A stretch of 64,000 nucleotides of DNA, taken from NCBI RefSeq assembly GCF_963662255.1, contig NC_085047.1, positions 49,784,006 to 49,848,005 of the forward strand. The letters are read 5' to 3'. The notes beneath the pieces were generated by a model. The model was not told where the DNA came from, ran no database searches, and worked only from the letters and a program-made list of their open reading frames with translations. This document shows positions 1 through 14,400 of the stretch, in pieces. Source of the DNA: Cinclus cinclus. Lineage: Eukaryota; Chordata; Aves; Passeriformes; Cinclidae. The translations under genes and the position numbers were made by a program. Position 1 is the first letter of the stretch, and the number at the start of each line of letters is the position of its first letter.

Positions 1-3000
1 TTGTGGGATGCGCAGAACTGCAGATCATCCCTGTGCTTTGCCTTCATCTTGCCCATGACAGCCCACTTCAGAAAATCTGAGCACAGCCCTTTTCTGATGC
101 CCAGCATCTTGAGTTCCCTGCTTCACCCCTCTGAAATTCTGTGGCTGATTGTCATTTCGTAGATAGCTTTGCTGTCCCCATGGCCAATGTATACTGCAGT
201 GATAGCAAAACAAGTTTCCCTGATGCCTGCCTTCCTCCATCCTCTGCATCTCTACAGCTCTTACAGAAGAGTAGTTGCCGCTGGTGCTTTCTTCAGGCAG
301 GGCACATCTGAAGCTCTCAGTTCAATAACCACTTCTCATTTGAAAGCCCTACCTCAGTCTAGCAGGTTGGGGTTGCTCATTTTCGTGAGTGCTTTTTTAA
401 GTGGCGGTGACACGGGAAGGAAACAGAGGTTCAGTGCTGGAGATAAAGAGCTCTGCTTCCTTTTACACTGTGTTTGTACAGCTGAAGTGAATACAAATCC
501 CTGGTGGTTTTGCTGGAGAACTTTGCCAAGGGTATAACTGCATGTGTGTTTGGGGGTCACAGAGCAGCATGCTCAGTAGCAAGAGATCACTGCTCTGCCT
601 GCCCTTGCCATTGCCCTTGCACATGCAGCAGTAGACACTTCCTCTGCACAAAGCTGAGTCCTGGTGGCATATGTGGGGACAGTTTTGCTAAGAACCACAG
701 AGACCCCAGAAAAGCATCCTGAGCTGTGCTGCTTCAGAAGGGAGATGAGCTATAGATGTGTATGGGCTTTCTTCCTCAGAAAGGGAAAAGGTGGTGTGAG
801 AGAGTCCCTTCCTCAGTGGTCCTGTGGGCATGTGTAATAGAGAGAAGTCATTACAGGCCACCTCTTCCTTCCATCACTCTGGAAGACATGGAGATGCTGA
901 GCAGAGGATGTTTGTGAGTGACACAGGTGGCTGGTCACCTGCTTGATGGAGGTAATCCTCTCTGTGCAACCCTGAGATGCAATATGGCCAGCTAGAGAAG
1001 CACTCCCAGTAGAGATGAACAAAAAGATGAGCATGTGCAGGTGTTGCACTTCAGCAGAATGTGAAATAATTCATCAGCAATAAAAATCCTAGTATATATC
1101 CCTACATATGGAAGGTAAATGACTGTGCTTTTTAGTCAAAAGTCAAAAATTGCCGCACAGTCTGTTTTCCTTTTGCCTTTAAAACTTAGTTTTGTGAAAC
1201 AACCAGTGTTTTAAAATTGTGGACAAGGTGAAATGGTAAATGCCATGTACATGAGAGCATTTCTTATCAGTGCAGTTCTCTGCAGTCTCTAAAGCAGTTC
1301 AAGCTGATGTTACTACTGGAGACATGAGGGTGTTACTGGAGACATGCAGCCCACCTGTGCTACAGGAGGATTATTCTGGTCTCACTGTAAGAATGAATCA
1401 GTGTGTTGTAGAGTATTGTACATGTCTTATGCAAACAAAAAATGAAACAGTCCTTTGTTTGACAGCAGCAATCTTGGGTGATTCTATGAAGGAATTCAGG
1501 GAAAATCAGAGCATGTTATTTTACCTACAACCAAGCTGTAGCTCTGACTTGCCTCCATCACTTTATAAGTAGTTTTTCATTAATTTAAAAATAACCAGTC
1601 CAGTTAAACAGCATAAGTGTTGGTCAGAAATTCCTGGTTTCTCATGTGTAAATTCACCATGTCTGACTCACTGAAGCAAATGCCTGAATGAATCAGTAAA
1701 ACAAGGCTGGACTAGCTGGGTTTGATACAGGCAGTGAGTCCAACACTTAGTTGTTTAGGGAATAGCTGTAATTCAGAGTTGTAATTTGCATGCTGAATGT
1801 GCTTGATTATCATAGCATGCAGTCTTTAACTTCAACAGAAACTACAGGATTCTGCAATGCAAAGCAGCGAAACTGCAACAGAAAACCCACTGTTGAGAAA
1901 ATTAGGACTGTATGTTTAAGGAAAATTCTTGTGGTAAATAAAACCATTGGACCATGTGTAAAAATAACTTAGGGAGACCTACATCCTTCTGGAGCCAGGA
2001 AAAATATCGAAGTTCAGACAACACTGTCCACTTTTACCCCCAGCACTCCTGTGAAAGTATCTCACCATATCTGAAACCAGCATGGGTGAAATAGGAAAGT
2101 GATTCTCCCTTCCCAGTCCTGGGGAGGAATCTTGGCCTCTATATAAACACTGAGGGACTTGTTATTTAAAGCAATAAGGTTTGGTCATGTATTTTGGTAG
2201 AAACAGCAAGGCTAGGAAAACCTGACAAGCAGTCATTCTATACTCAGGACACCAATCTTTATAAATTATAAATATAACCACTTTTCAGCTGCAACACTTG
2301 CAATAAAGAGATTTTGAATACCAGCTGTTTCCCTTCAAACTAGTGGAAACTAAATGTCAAAATTACCTGCTCCTTTACTGTCAGAACAATGACGTGAAGT
2401 GTGTTGAGAGGAGGTATGGATGAGATGAAGAAAAGGCGATGAGATGTCAAGTTAAAAATTTGTATTATCTGTATTCTCAAGAGTTTTGAAGCCAAATTCT
2501 TTGTGCCATCTTCCCCTAGATATGCCTCCCAGTCAGAGGACACTTAACCTGCATATGGTGGCTGCTGTGATTTGTCTGTGATTTTGGGGACGAGGCTCAG
2601 GAAGAAGAGCCCATTTCTCATGTCAGAGGGAAACAGTCCCTCTGTAAGGCCACAAGACACCAGCCCCCAGTTCCCACAGGAGCTGCACTTGCGAATGCAG
2701 AGTGCCTGGGCTGGGGGGGGGGCTGCACTGTGGCTCTCCCTGTGTGTGGTGGGGAAGGAAAGTCAGTCCAGTAGTGACATCTACCTTTCCCTCACCTTCC
2801 CAGCCCAGCCTGAAGTGGGGTTTGCTCATCTGTTGTGCACTCAGTGCACAGGGAGTAGGGAAGATGCAGTAGCTGGTCTCATTTAACCCAGCACACTGTC
2901 ATACCAGGAAATGCCACGTTGTGTCAGAATCATTTCCAGCCCGTAAGCAGCAATGGAGATACCAACAGAGAGGGAAAAAGAAAACCAGGATGTAACTCTT

Positions 3001-5226
3001 CACAATAGACCAGTAATAGTTGTGCTCTGGTTGTCTTTTCCATGTCAGCAATACATTCATATAAATTTTCCTAGTAATTTTTTTTGTTTTCTACAAGAGT
3101 AGCTCACTTTAACAGTATCCCTGTCTTGATGCCTGAAAGCTAAATTCACAGTTTTCCAGCATCATTAGCAGGCTGTCTGTTCAGCCACTGTTATGGGGTC
3201 GCTGCTGGAGATGACACAGCTGTTTCACCAGGACCACACGCTGAAGCCACAGCTGGCTCCAGCAGGGCAGGCTCTCCATACTGGTTCCTGCTCCCTGGGC
3301 AGGAGAGCTGCAGACCCTTGGGCTCCATGGGTGTATCCTTCTGCTATGTCTGTCTCAGGAAAGCTAGGCCCAAAAGTCCATCTCCCTACTAAGAAGAGAT
3401 TCAATTTTCCCTCAGCACTTCAGACCCCAGCCTCTTTTGTCTTAGTCTGAGGCTTATGGCAGAGATCACTCCTTCTCATTAGAGGTGTTTAATATTCTGT
3501 ATAGGGCAAATTGTCTCATTTCCTGCTTCCAGTAGCATTGTTGGGTGCGCTATGCAAGCTCACTTTCCCTGCTTCCCTCCATTTTGCACCTGCATAAGGT
3601 TTTGTAGTCTTGTATTTCAGATTACAGGATGTGTTTCAGATGGACTTTCCATTGCCCAGCCCTCCCTGTATGCTGGCTAATCTTGTTAGAGAGGAAGGAG
3701 AGAGATGGGCTTCATTACATCTCCTGTTTAAAGCTTGAGTGAGTTTGAATTCTGCTGAAGGCAGAGCTTCAAGCATAACCCCCTCCTGCTCTGTGATCAC
3801 TTTACATGCCAAAGACAATAAAAAGCAAAAGGCAAGAGAGAGGGTTCAGAGCTATAATCCAGACTGCCAGGAGACAAGACATTCCAGCTAATGTACCATT
3901 ATATTCTGGATATAAGGCAAGTGGGAAAGCTTTCTATGTGCTGCCACTGAGATGCTAAACTCACTGGTTCACTCTCTCTCTGTGAGGAGCAGAGAGCTTG
4001 ACAAGGACAGAGTCCCTCACAGTGCTCCAGAACATAGCAGGATCAGAAGAGGAGCCCAGTAGTGTTTATCTGTCTGGACATGCTGAGCAACTCTGGATAT
4101 TGGTGTCCAGCTAGTGTGGAAGCAGAGCTCTAAACAGGGTGAAAAATAGCTCTGTGGGGAAGGGAATGGTTAGCTTGGGTGTCCAAACTACCTTGGAGTG
4201 GGTGCACTTAACATAAGCTGTGGGGACAGCACTGGTAACTTGGACAAATTGTCGCTATCCTGGGAAAAATGAGCACAGTCTGACACCATAGTAGAAGGAG
4301 GCAGGAAGATACAGATATTGAACAAATACATTGTCATAGGATAAATATGAATTTGAAGCATTCAGCAGGGAGACAGCAGATCCCAATCCTCTGACTTACA
4401 GTACCATACAGGTCTGTGCATGTCACCTGCATTTTGAAAGGCAAGGGAAGGATAAATATGCAATCAGTTTGTTCAAAAACCTGATCATCTTTCTAAATCA
4501 GCTATGGGTCTAAATCAGAAAGAAGATCTAGCAGTGCCATTAGAAGCCCATTTCTCCTTCTCTAGTATTCTGAATGTTACGGTCATGATGATATTAATCA
4601 CTTCTTACCTGTTAGATCTTTACAAGTGAGCAAACTTGTTCTGTAAATGTACTCTGGCTGATCTTGTCCAGCTTGCATCAAGTCTTCAATATCTGGATTT
4701 TTTTGCAACTGTTCTTTAGCAAAGCAAAAGACTGAGGGCACAGCCTTGTTTGTGACATTGCTTTCCTGGGACCCGGGGGACAATAAAGGTGAGGAACCAA
4801 ATAGGGAAATGGACTGATTTTCCTTGTCTTGATAAACTGTTGGAGAACAGTGGTGTGAATTCTGAGAAATAGTCACTGGGTTAGTTCACTACAGTAAAAA
4901 TTTCATACTTTCTAATTGCCTTCAGTATCAGCCTTTCATTTCTCTCTGATGCCATGAAGCACACAAGATAGTGGTATGAATACAAAAATATTTTAAGCAA
5001 GTGTGCATTAATGGATTTGAATGGTCCTTGCTGGAGCTGGAGACAGGTTTATGGGACAAGCAGCTCCAAACCGGGATGTATGAGATATAAATCCTGGTCA
5101 AGTGTCTATCATACCCCTTGTATAACAGAGTGGGAGAGAAGCACCAAGCTCATTGTTCTACAAACAGATCCAATGCCACTGCTTGGTCCTGGGCAGTGTG
5201 AGGACTGTGTGGTCTTGTCTCCACAG
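1..5226 (+). other. MTUS2: MTUS2 intron (5' end outside window)
   Basis: No plus-strand exon continuing the MTUS2 coiled coil was recognised. The stretch is unique-looking AT-rich DNA with no clear transposon. It holds two minus-strand exon-like open stretches (2367-2542 and 4609-4836) that are reported as findings. Confidence 0.7.
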
Positions 5227-5441
5227 ACCTCAACACAGTGAGATGGAAGAAGCTGCTGAGCGAGAAGGAGGAGCTGGAGAGACGCTTTGAGGAGGAGGGG
5301 AAGCAGCTCCGCAGGCAGCAGCAGGAGGAGATGCAGGCACTGGAGCAGCGGCTGCAGGAGGAGCACAACACCAAGAAGGAGAGCCTGCAGGAGCAGCACA
5401 GGCTGCAGCTGGAACAAGCCAAACTGCAGCATCAGAATCAG
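5227..5441 (+). CDS. MTUS2: MTUS2 coding exon (coiled coil, first in window)
   Basis: The acceptor is TCTCCACAG before 5227 and the donor CAG|GTCAGT follows 5441. The exon starts with two bases of a split codon, then reads [20 protein letters not shown] and onward, 71 full codons. It is almost pure coiled coil, with runs of Glu, Gln, Arg and Leu. It ends on a codon boundary, which matches the next exon. The preceding exon was not found between 1 and 5226. Confidence 0.88.
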
Positions 5442-8400
5442 GTCAGTCTCCACCTGTTGCCTTTGAAGAGCAGTCCATGCTAGTACTGATTGGGTTCAGA
5501 TAATTAAATATATTGAACACTCCAACATGAAGACACTGGCAATGAGTTATGAGTGGAAAAATGTAATCCTGAATATCTTTACTGCTCTTTCTTCCCATTA
5601 GTTCTACTGTTTTCTCCACACACTAGTCTGTTACGTTGCCGTGTCTCGTCTTCACATGCTTGCTGATGTTTTACAATAAAAAGATTAGCTCTGCTCCCCA
5701 CATACATTTGCTCCTCAACCCACCTATTTTAGTCAATTTATAACTAAAACCAATGGTTATAAGAACCTGTTCCACACAGGTAAGGCCAGCAGAGCCAGCC
5801 CATTGTTATTTGCTAGTTAAAGGGCAATACAGTGAAGTGGTAGCACCCATGCAACACATGCAGCCTAAACATCAATCATGTGATACACTCCAGGTTCCCT
5901 AATTGCTGTCCCACCATTCAGTCTGATCTCTTGGACTGTACCTCCCAAGTGTTTCTCCTTGCTTTGCTTTCTGTGTGTAGTCAGGAGTATTCTCACAAGC
6001 AGCTACTTTTGTCTGGTTTTGTCAGAACAAACACTGTAACTCAATGCAACTGGGTTGTTTTGTCCTGGGCAAACTACCTATTTCTGTTAATAAGCTGATT
6101 TCTAAAGATATATTACAAGTTGCTATCAAATAGGTTTTTGTGTTCTAAATCAGATTTTTCAAAATATTTCTCTATGCTGAGTCATGTTTTTTGGTTCTCA
6201 TTTCAGTTTATGCGAGTTGGTTTTCTTGCAATGCCCATCAAAAATTTCTGCTTTTCTTTCTGATATGAAGGAGGGGGGTCCAGTTCCCAAAAGCCTTGAC
6301 AATTTTTTTCCATGTTCCCAAAGGCCTTGACAATCTTTCCTTTCACTGTGTAAGTGTGTCAGTCAGCCTGGTAGAAGATGTTGGCTCTAGCTGCAAAGGC
6401 TTACCTTTCCTGGATCACCCAACATCAGCATTTGTGAAGAAATTTGTTCATTTTTTTGCTGATACAGTTTATAGCTTAGCCCCGCTACTCTTTGAAGTGT
6501 TTCTGCAGGCTCTCAGGACCACAGGATGTTGATTCTTCTCTCGAGCTGATCAGTGCTAGAAAGGGTGATACAGGTCATTGTAGGACTTGACTAGAAGAAT
6601 GCTTATTTTTCTCATGTTTTCATCTGTTGTGACTCTATTCATCATCACAGAGGAGCAGTGGAAAGACATCTTTCCCTTTGTGGGGAAAACAGTTCTTGGT
6701 TTGCTCCAGAGCCCTGATTACTCAAAATAGCACAAACATTCCTCTCCACTGCTTTGAAAGTGTGGCTGTGACCCCAGTGTCTCAGAGTGTTAGCCCACAT
6801 TTATATTCATAGTTCAGTTAGCATGATGACTTTCAGCAAGTTTTCACTTTGAATTCCTACTCTCCTGTATACCCATCCTGTATTGAGTGCTCTTAGAACA
6901 GTGGAGGCTGACAGACCATGCTGGAAAGCTGCTCACCAATATTTCTTGGCCAAGAAAATGGAGCTCTTACGCTGTACAGGAGAAAAGCCTTATCCTTGAG
7001 CCGCCCATCTGCATGAGGGGGATTTGAATTTGCATTCTTGAATGCAATAACAACAGCAAAATCCTTCTGACCATGGATCTGCATGTATTTCTCTATCCAT
7101 AAATCTAATTTGGAAGATTATCCAAACTCATGCCACTTCCATGGTTTCCAGTCACAGCTTAACCTTCCATGCTGTGTTGCTTCAGTCACCACTCAGTTCA
7201 CTACCAAATAGCTGTTATTTGTTTGGAGACACTGTTCCTGTGTCAGGTTTTGGAGGTTCAGCTGTCTCTGAGGAAGTAGCAGAGCATGAGAGCCAAACTC
7301 CTCACAAAATGATCTTGTGTGCCAGTGAATTCTCACATCTCCTTGCAGCTAAAGGCAGAATTGCAAAATAAAGGCCGTGATCTGTCTTGCCAGTGTTTCT
7401 CACTTGAGGTGCCCAGCTCAAGCTGTTTTGTCCAGCAGCTTACTGAACTTCTCCCACCACAGCTCCTCTCGATTTTACTTTATTAAGCCTTAAAAATCCT
7501 ACCTGAGGTCTTTTCCATAGCCAGAAATAAACATGACTTGTGTTAAGTGAGGTGATCAAGCCTACAGAGTAAGTTACTAGCATCCAAGAGAGCTGCTTCC
7601 CAGTGCCAAGTTGACTATTTGCCATGAAAAACTGCAGACAGGACGTCACACTGGAAGATTAGAGTCATTTGGGATGTGGATATGAAACAGAAGGCAGAAA
7701 AATCCCTACAGACAATTGGGACATATCTAATTGGCTTTATACATGAATAACTTGCCAAGGATGGGGGCAGTGAGAAGAGACCCCTTCACCTTCTGAGAGT
7801 GTTGGAATTGAGGATAATCATTCCTATGGGGTGCTGTTCAGTTGAAGCCATTAGAGCACAAATAAAGTTTTCAGCAAGGTTGAGGTAAAGAACATGGCAA
7901 TGCTCATGAGGCTTCAGCTTACAGACATCATATACAAGGACACTGTGCTCTGGGAAAAGCCAGGTGACAGTCCTTGCCCCATTAGTAGCCCTTTGAGTCA
8001 TCTGCCTCCCGACTTTCTCAGCTCTGTCATGCAATACATCAGCAGGCTGAGTCCCCATTATTTTGCAAACAGCTCTTCACCACTAAGTTATCTCCCACGT
8101 TATTATGAAAATTAGTTTGGATAATTTAATATTCCACGTTAAATGCCCAGCTTACATTCTGAGAATGGGTTTTCTCCAATATGGTTAGAAATTTGGCTTC
8201 TGGTGAGTTACCTAATATATATGTTTGACAACTAAACACAGTGAAGTAACATTTATTTCAGTCAAGGCAAACTCAGCTGCAGTAAACCTCTACCATTATT
8301 TACATAACTGTAAGCAAATAAAGTTGTTTAGAGTCAAGTGCCATGAACAGAGCAGCTGTTTCACTGTAAATGTAAAATAGATTGATCCTCTGTCTTGCCA

Positions 8401-11400
8401 GATATCACAGATAATACTGTGTTAAATGTAGGGAGTAAAATTACTGTGGTTACAAACCCCAGAAAGACAAATTAATGCACTGCATTCAGAAAGTGTTCCA
8501 GATCACTGACTTAATCTTGATCAGGATTTCTTATTGCAGTTCCTTTAATGATTCCTATCAAAAGACCATCATTAGGGATATCACTTTGTGTGTAGCCAAG
8601 TCTAGTAACAAGCAATATACTGAAGGAGTCCCAAACCCATAGGGTGCTCTGGAACACAGGCTGCCCGCAGCCCTCTTCCAGCTGCACTCCACACTCCCAT
8701 GACAGCCGTGGGCTGTGTGGTCATTATTGCAATTTAGATTAATTCAGAATGGAATTCTGAACATTTAATAAACAGCGTCTCCACCTAAGAGCTTTTTGAC
8801 CTTTTGCTTTCTTATGTACCTCTTCATCACCACTAAAATAAAGGAACAAAAATACCATCAGCAGTGACTACACGCTACCACTCAAGGCATCAGCATGGCA
8901 AAACTGGCTCAGGTGCTGCAAGTGTCACATTCAGTAGATCCCTTTGCTACTTCCAGCTCACTGGAGCTCTCCAGCAGTGGTTTGCCAATGTGCCACAGGC
9001 TGTCTAACCGTGTGTCCATGTCTGCACTCACTGTTGTTGGAACAGGTGGAAGATCTCACAGCTGTACATGAAGCTGCAATGTCACAGTTGGAAAATAACC
9101 ACGCAGTGGCTATTACAGTCCTGCAGGGTGAGAATGACTGCAAGATTCAAGGTAAGCCAAAGACAACCCCATAGCTACACAGCTGTTCCCAGAGCAGGAA
9201 ATAATGCTGTGGTGACACTGTGCCTCTTCCTCCAGAGCAGATTACACAGAAATTTTGTGTTGGTCTAGTGCTTTCACATGGAGTGGATCACCAGGTTCAT
9301 GCTAGGGCAGATGAACAGATGTCTGCAGTCAACAGCATCTAACTTTGACCTGAGAGTATCCGAGGGGGGTTGCTGGGTCAAAGATAAGGCTTTTTCTGTA
9401 TGTTGCTGAAAATAGAATCCAAATTCCACATCACTTTGCACACATGCTTTTTCAAGAGCCTAATCCTCAGATGCTCGGGAGGATAGACCTCTTGGGGTAG
9501 CTCTGAATTTAGGTGCTTAAATACCCACAGCGCTTCTAAAAACAAGACTCATTATTTCCAGTAGCAAATGTCTGGCCATGTTGAGCAGACCAAAGCCTCT
9601 CACTGGTGCAAATCTGCACCTCAGCATGGTTACCTTTATTTTGTGTTACAGTTTGGCCACAGGGTTGATGCTGCAGTCAGAGCTCTTCCCTCCCTACCAG
9701 TTCAGGGTCTAAATATATGCCTTTGTGCATGCTTTAGCTGACATTTATCTGTAATCTGTACAATCTCCCTATTTTTTTATACATTTTAAATATCTCTAGT
9801 AGGTTTTCCCACATTTCCCAGATCAAGCCATATTGCTTAGCTCTGCATTGTGTCAGTTAGAGACACGGTCCAGAGCAGAATGTGAATTCAGTACAGTCTA
9901 TTCCCCTCTCTCATGACCAGAGAAGGTATCTAGCATAGCATTCGTAAATCAACACACGTGACTCTGAAAATAAAAAAGTAAAAAGCTGATTCTTGCTTGA
10001 GGATATTCTTATCGCTCCGTCCTTTTTTTAGTATTTTTGATGATAAAATTCGGTTGTGGTTCATCACGAGTCTGGTGGCCAAAGTTTGTGTTCCCTGCTC
10101 CTGGTGCGGGTCTGAAATGCCCTCCTGTGCCTGGAAAAGGCACTGCAGCCACTGCCTGTGCCCGGCGCTGGAGCGATGGAATCATCACTGCTGTGACTGG
10201 GGGCTGAGCAGGAATGCGAGGGCAGAACCCATAGCCGGTGGAGGGGAAAACACAAAAAATGCAGCTTCCATCTATTAAAAAGGCAGCTGCTACTACTGCA
10301 CTGAATGATGTTTCTATGCCATTGCTTTAGAGATTGAACTTTATTTCACTTTCTTTATTAATCTTCTGGTTATTAGTATCCCCAGGGTGAGTTATTTTAG
10401 CAGAAAAACCCTTAATCAAGTTTTTTCTTCTCTGCCTCACTATTGGAATAAACCTCTTAGCTCATCTGCCACAGCTTGGGGCGAAGCACTGTCATTTATA
10501 TTTTTGCATCTCAGGTGGTGGCCCTCCTCTCTATCCCCTCAAAGAAATTGCAGCCCCAGATTTAAATGTATCAAATGTTAAATCCTTTGATGTAGGGATA
10601 CTCAGTCTGAACTGGCAAATGGCCCATTGTCAGACTACCCCTTTCAGATCAGAGTGCCTGGAAGCTGAGAATTCTGAGCAGTTCTGAAAAATCAGGATCT
10701 GGTCACATAGAAACAGAGGTCTCTGCAAACAGGAAATTCTGATTTTCAGAACAATTTACCTAAGGTCACAGAGCATGTTGCTACCAGTTTCCTATTCCAT
10801 GTCCATATCCTAAAACTGCATCCCAAATTGCACTTGGCTCACAATGTGTGTGCTCTCAGACCCTGGTTTGCTGGACTTCACTCAGTAATGTAATGTCTGT
10901 GTAACTTCTCCAGAACTGAATGCTGCTCACAAACTGGAAAAGGCACAACTAGAGGAGACTTTTGAAAAGCTGCGTCTGTCTCTGCAGGTGAGCAGTTTCT
11001 TTATTTCCCACCCTGTAATGCTGCCCACTGCCAGCACACCAGGCTGTTGCCTCTGGCCAGCTCTGGTACCTCTTGTGCTCTGCCTGTCCAAACTGGGATA
11101 GAGCAGCAAACCGTCAGCATTTTTCCTCCCCCTTGGCTGGTTCACAAGAGGGAGAAAACTTAAAGGGACTTAAAGGCATCTGGATAAAGGAAGAAATGTA
11201 TTTTTGACTCTGCTGTCTGCTAGCGAATTCCCTGCTTGATGGGAAGGACTCTGGCACCTTCAGTGGCTGTGAGCATCACCTTGTCTGCATGGTACCTGCC
11301 AGCTGTCACCCTCAGAGCTCAGACATGGTGATCTCTCCTTGCCTGGCCCTGTGCCTGTGTCTGTGTTTTAACCTCTTCCCTGCTGCCTGAATGTGGGAAA

Positions 11401-14400
11401 GCCGATCCCACGCTGTAGACACATCTCCAATCCCACCGGAGGGCAGTGCAGTCCCTGATGTGGGTTGCCCCAGGGCTGGCCCTGCTGTGCAGCCAGGCTG
11501 TGGAAAGCCAGGGTCAGCCCTGCACATCGCAGCTCCCACATCCCACTGTTTAACACCAAGGTCAAAGTCGTCTAACCCTTCTAAGAACTCCGTGCTGTCC
11601 TCACTCCCTAGATGAAGAAATCACAAGGAGCGGAGGGCAGAACTGCACCCCTGTGACACAAACTAAGTTTGGAAATGTGTGAACAAGTAAAAATGCCAGA
11701 GCAAATAAAGCAAGCCCTGTTTGATTTCATGGGCAGAGATGAATTACAATTTTTAAAATGCCCTGACTAGTGCATATTGTTGCACTGCTGCAACAGCTCG
11801 AGGTGTGTCAGCAGTTTTGCCGTAAGGGCTGATGTAATATTCCAGACAAGAAATCATAACTGTGAAAGATAAAAATACCATTTTCACAGCAACTGTGGAT
11901 TTTACAGGTGTTGTATAGACAGAAATGCCTTTGATGGTAACAGAAATATGATTGCTTAAAATAATGTTGTTCCCATATATAGCTCTGAGATGAAGTGGTG
12001 ATCATTTAAATTCCACACCAACAACTCATCATTGCTTGTTACCATGCTAGAAGCTTAGAAAGGGGAAGGAAACAGGTATCCCCTGCCTCTTTTGGACTCT
12101 AAGGACCACACAAATGCATGTGATATAAATGCCAGCTCTTCCATGGAAGGACATGTCTGTTCTCATCCAGCACAAGGTGATGACATGATTTAGCATCAGC
12201 CACAGGTGTTGCAGGGATTTTGTGATTCCCTGAGGCTTATCAAATACCCCATTCTATGTTCAAGTGGCCTTACATAAAAAAGTGTCACCTTACATGGGTG
12301 TCTAAGCTTATTAGACACCTCATTTAGCTTGCCTGGTGGTTTGGCAGTGCAGACTTACCAGTATGAATGTAAGTGGGCTGATAATACAACTGATGTGTTA
12401 ATTGGTGGTTTTTTTCCCCCAGGACCAGATAGACACCCTCACCTTCCAGAATCAATCTCTTAAGGCCAAAGCAGACCGGTTTGAAGAGGCTTTGAAGAAA
12501 AACACTGAGGAACAGCTGAAGGTAGATGACCACTCTAACTATACAGGCATCAAGATACACGTTTCTAAATATTACACATCACCTGATTCAATGAAGAGCA
12601 ATTGAATCCTCACTCCAGGGTCAGGGGGAAGGTCCCAGCTGAGACCCTGAATATTGAGCTCTGAGGAAGAGTCACAAATCTTAGCCAAAGGGGTGTCAAG
12701 GACACAATACCAGGGGTCAAATGGGCTGCAGAGGATCAGGTCCAGGTAGTTTTCATCCTACTGATTCTCCTAAACCACAGGGTTACATTAAGGAATCTCT
12801 CTTATGGCTGAAGATGTATGTATGGCTGACATATTCAAATCCCTGATATATTCCCTAGATTGTGCGAGCTCCTTATCTACACTTAGAAAAAGATTTGAAG
12901 AGCTTAAAACATGTTCTGGAAATGAAGAACCTCCAGATTCATCAACAGGAGAAGATGATTATGGAGCTAGAAAAACAGGTGAGTTTTCATTTTTCCTGCA
13001 GAGGAGACATCACAGAGGTAATAAAGGAAAAGTTTGGTTACAGCAGATGAACTTAGGAGAGGTGAGTACACACACGAGGTTGAGGCAAGACACAGTCAAA
13101 GAGGTTCACATCCATCAATCTGGATTACTTATTCATACAATACCTGCTCAGCTGTTAGGTTAGACAGCAAGGTGAGTGGTGGAAGGAGAATGGAGGAAAG
13201 GCAAATCTGTGGTAGTCCAGGGTACACCGGCCTGCACCATATGCCCCTACAGGAGTCAGGTAGCCTTCTAGGGCCAGAGAGGGCATGTGGAGGAGGATTG
13301 AGCCATGGTGTGTCTTGCTGCTACTCCTGCAGGTATTTAAGGAGCCATGTGTGGATTAGAAATACTCAGCAAGCAGTGCCTAGCAAGGCTTACTCTACAA
13401 AAGGTCTCTCCAACCCTCCAGTAATGCTTTTCTGCAGGCTATGGTGTTTTCTAGTCCTTTGCTTGTGGGATTCCCACATGAAGAACTCCCCAGTTCACCA
13501 TCAATTACATTTTTTGTGAGAAAGGGGATTAATTCTGTGGAGCATAACCTGCAGAGACAGTAAAATACAGTGTGGTGACAGGATGAGGCAATACCTCAGC
13601 TGGGATCTGTGGCAGCTGGTTCAGCACAGCATTCAGCAAGATTTGTTTCCATTTACAGGGAAATTTGAGAACTCTGATGATTATTTTGCTGAACAGATGC
13701 TTTAGTAAGTGGATGTAGAGAAAAGCGCCTCTTTGCAATTGAGGCTTATTATCTCTGCTCCTTCCAACGTGCTACTCTTGGAGCTAAGCCAGCATTTGGA
13801 AACACTGGGGTGGGGAGGAAAAATCCCAAACAATAGCCTATATAATTCCAGGTCATTTAGCTGCTTTTGCTCATTAACTGCATACAAGTGCACAGTCCTG
13901 TTCCTGCCTTTTATACCAATGAAAGACTAGGTCTGCTGTGGCCCAAAGGCACAAGTGCTTTCCATTTCAAGATATACCTTTGTAAGTGCCAGGACACCTT
14001 CAGGACATCTCCAAATGCTCTGTTGCCTCACAGTGGAGCAAGAGGACATTTCAAACACAGAGTCAGCTGAAAGGGAGGCTGGAAATGAAGGTGGCATAGC
14101 TACTACTTGTGAAAACTATTGAAGAAACAGAGAGAGAGCTTGTGATGGTGATTCCTCTCTCAGAACATTTCAAAACAGGGCTAGAATCCATGTGTTGCTC
14201 TAACAAAATAAACTGGGGCAGACCAGAATATCTGAGAATCAGGAGTATCCTTTGCAATTACCTCCACAGACAGGAAAACACAACCTAAAACTGATGTCTC
14301 CACCATTAAGTGTGAGTTATTGCTATCCCAAGTACACAATATTCTGTTTCTTTATAAAAGGTTCGAAATTCAATAACCAAGCTCACACAGAGATAAGGTT

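Noticed and set aside
5109..5453. Leu/Ser-rich minus-strand ORFs
   Set aside because: Mirror images of the Gln/Glu-rich MTUS2 coiled-coil exon.
13034..13519. 161-codon plus-strand ORF in an MTUS2 intron
   Set aside because: No recognisable domain or conserved-looking composition; it overlaps other frames and begins just after an MTUS2 exon.
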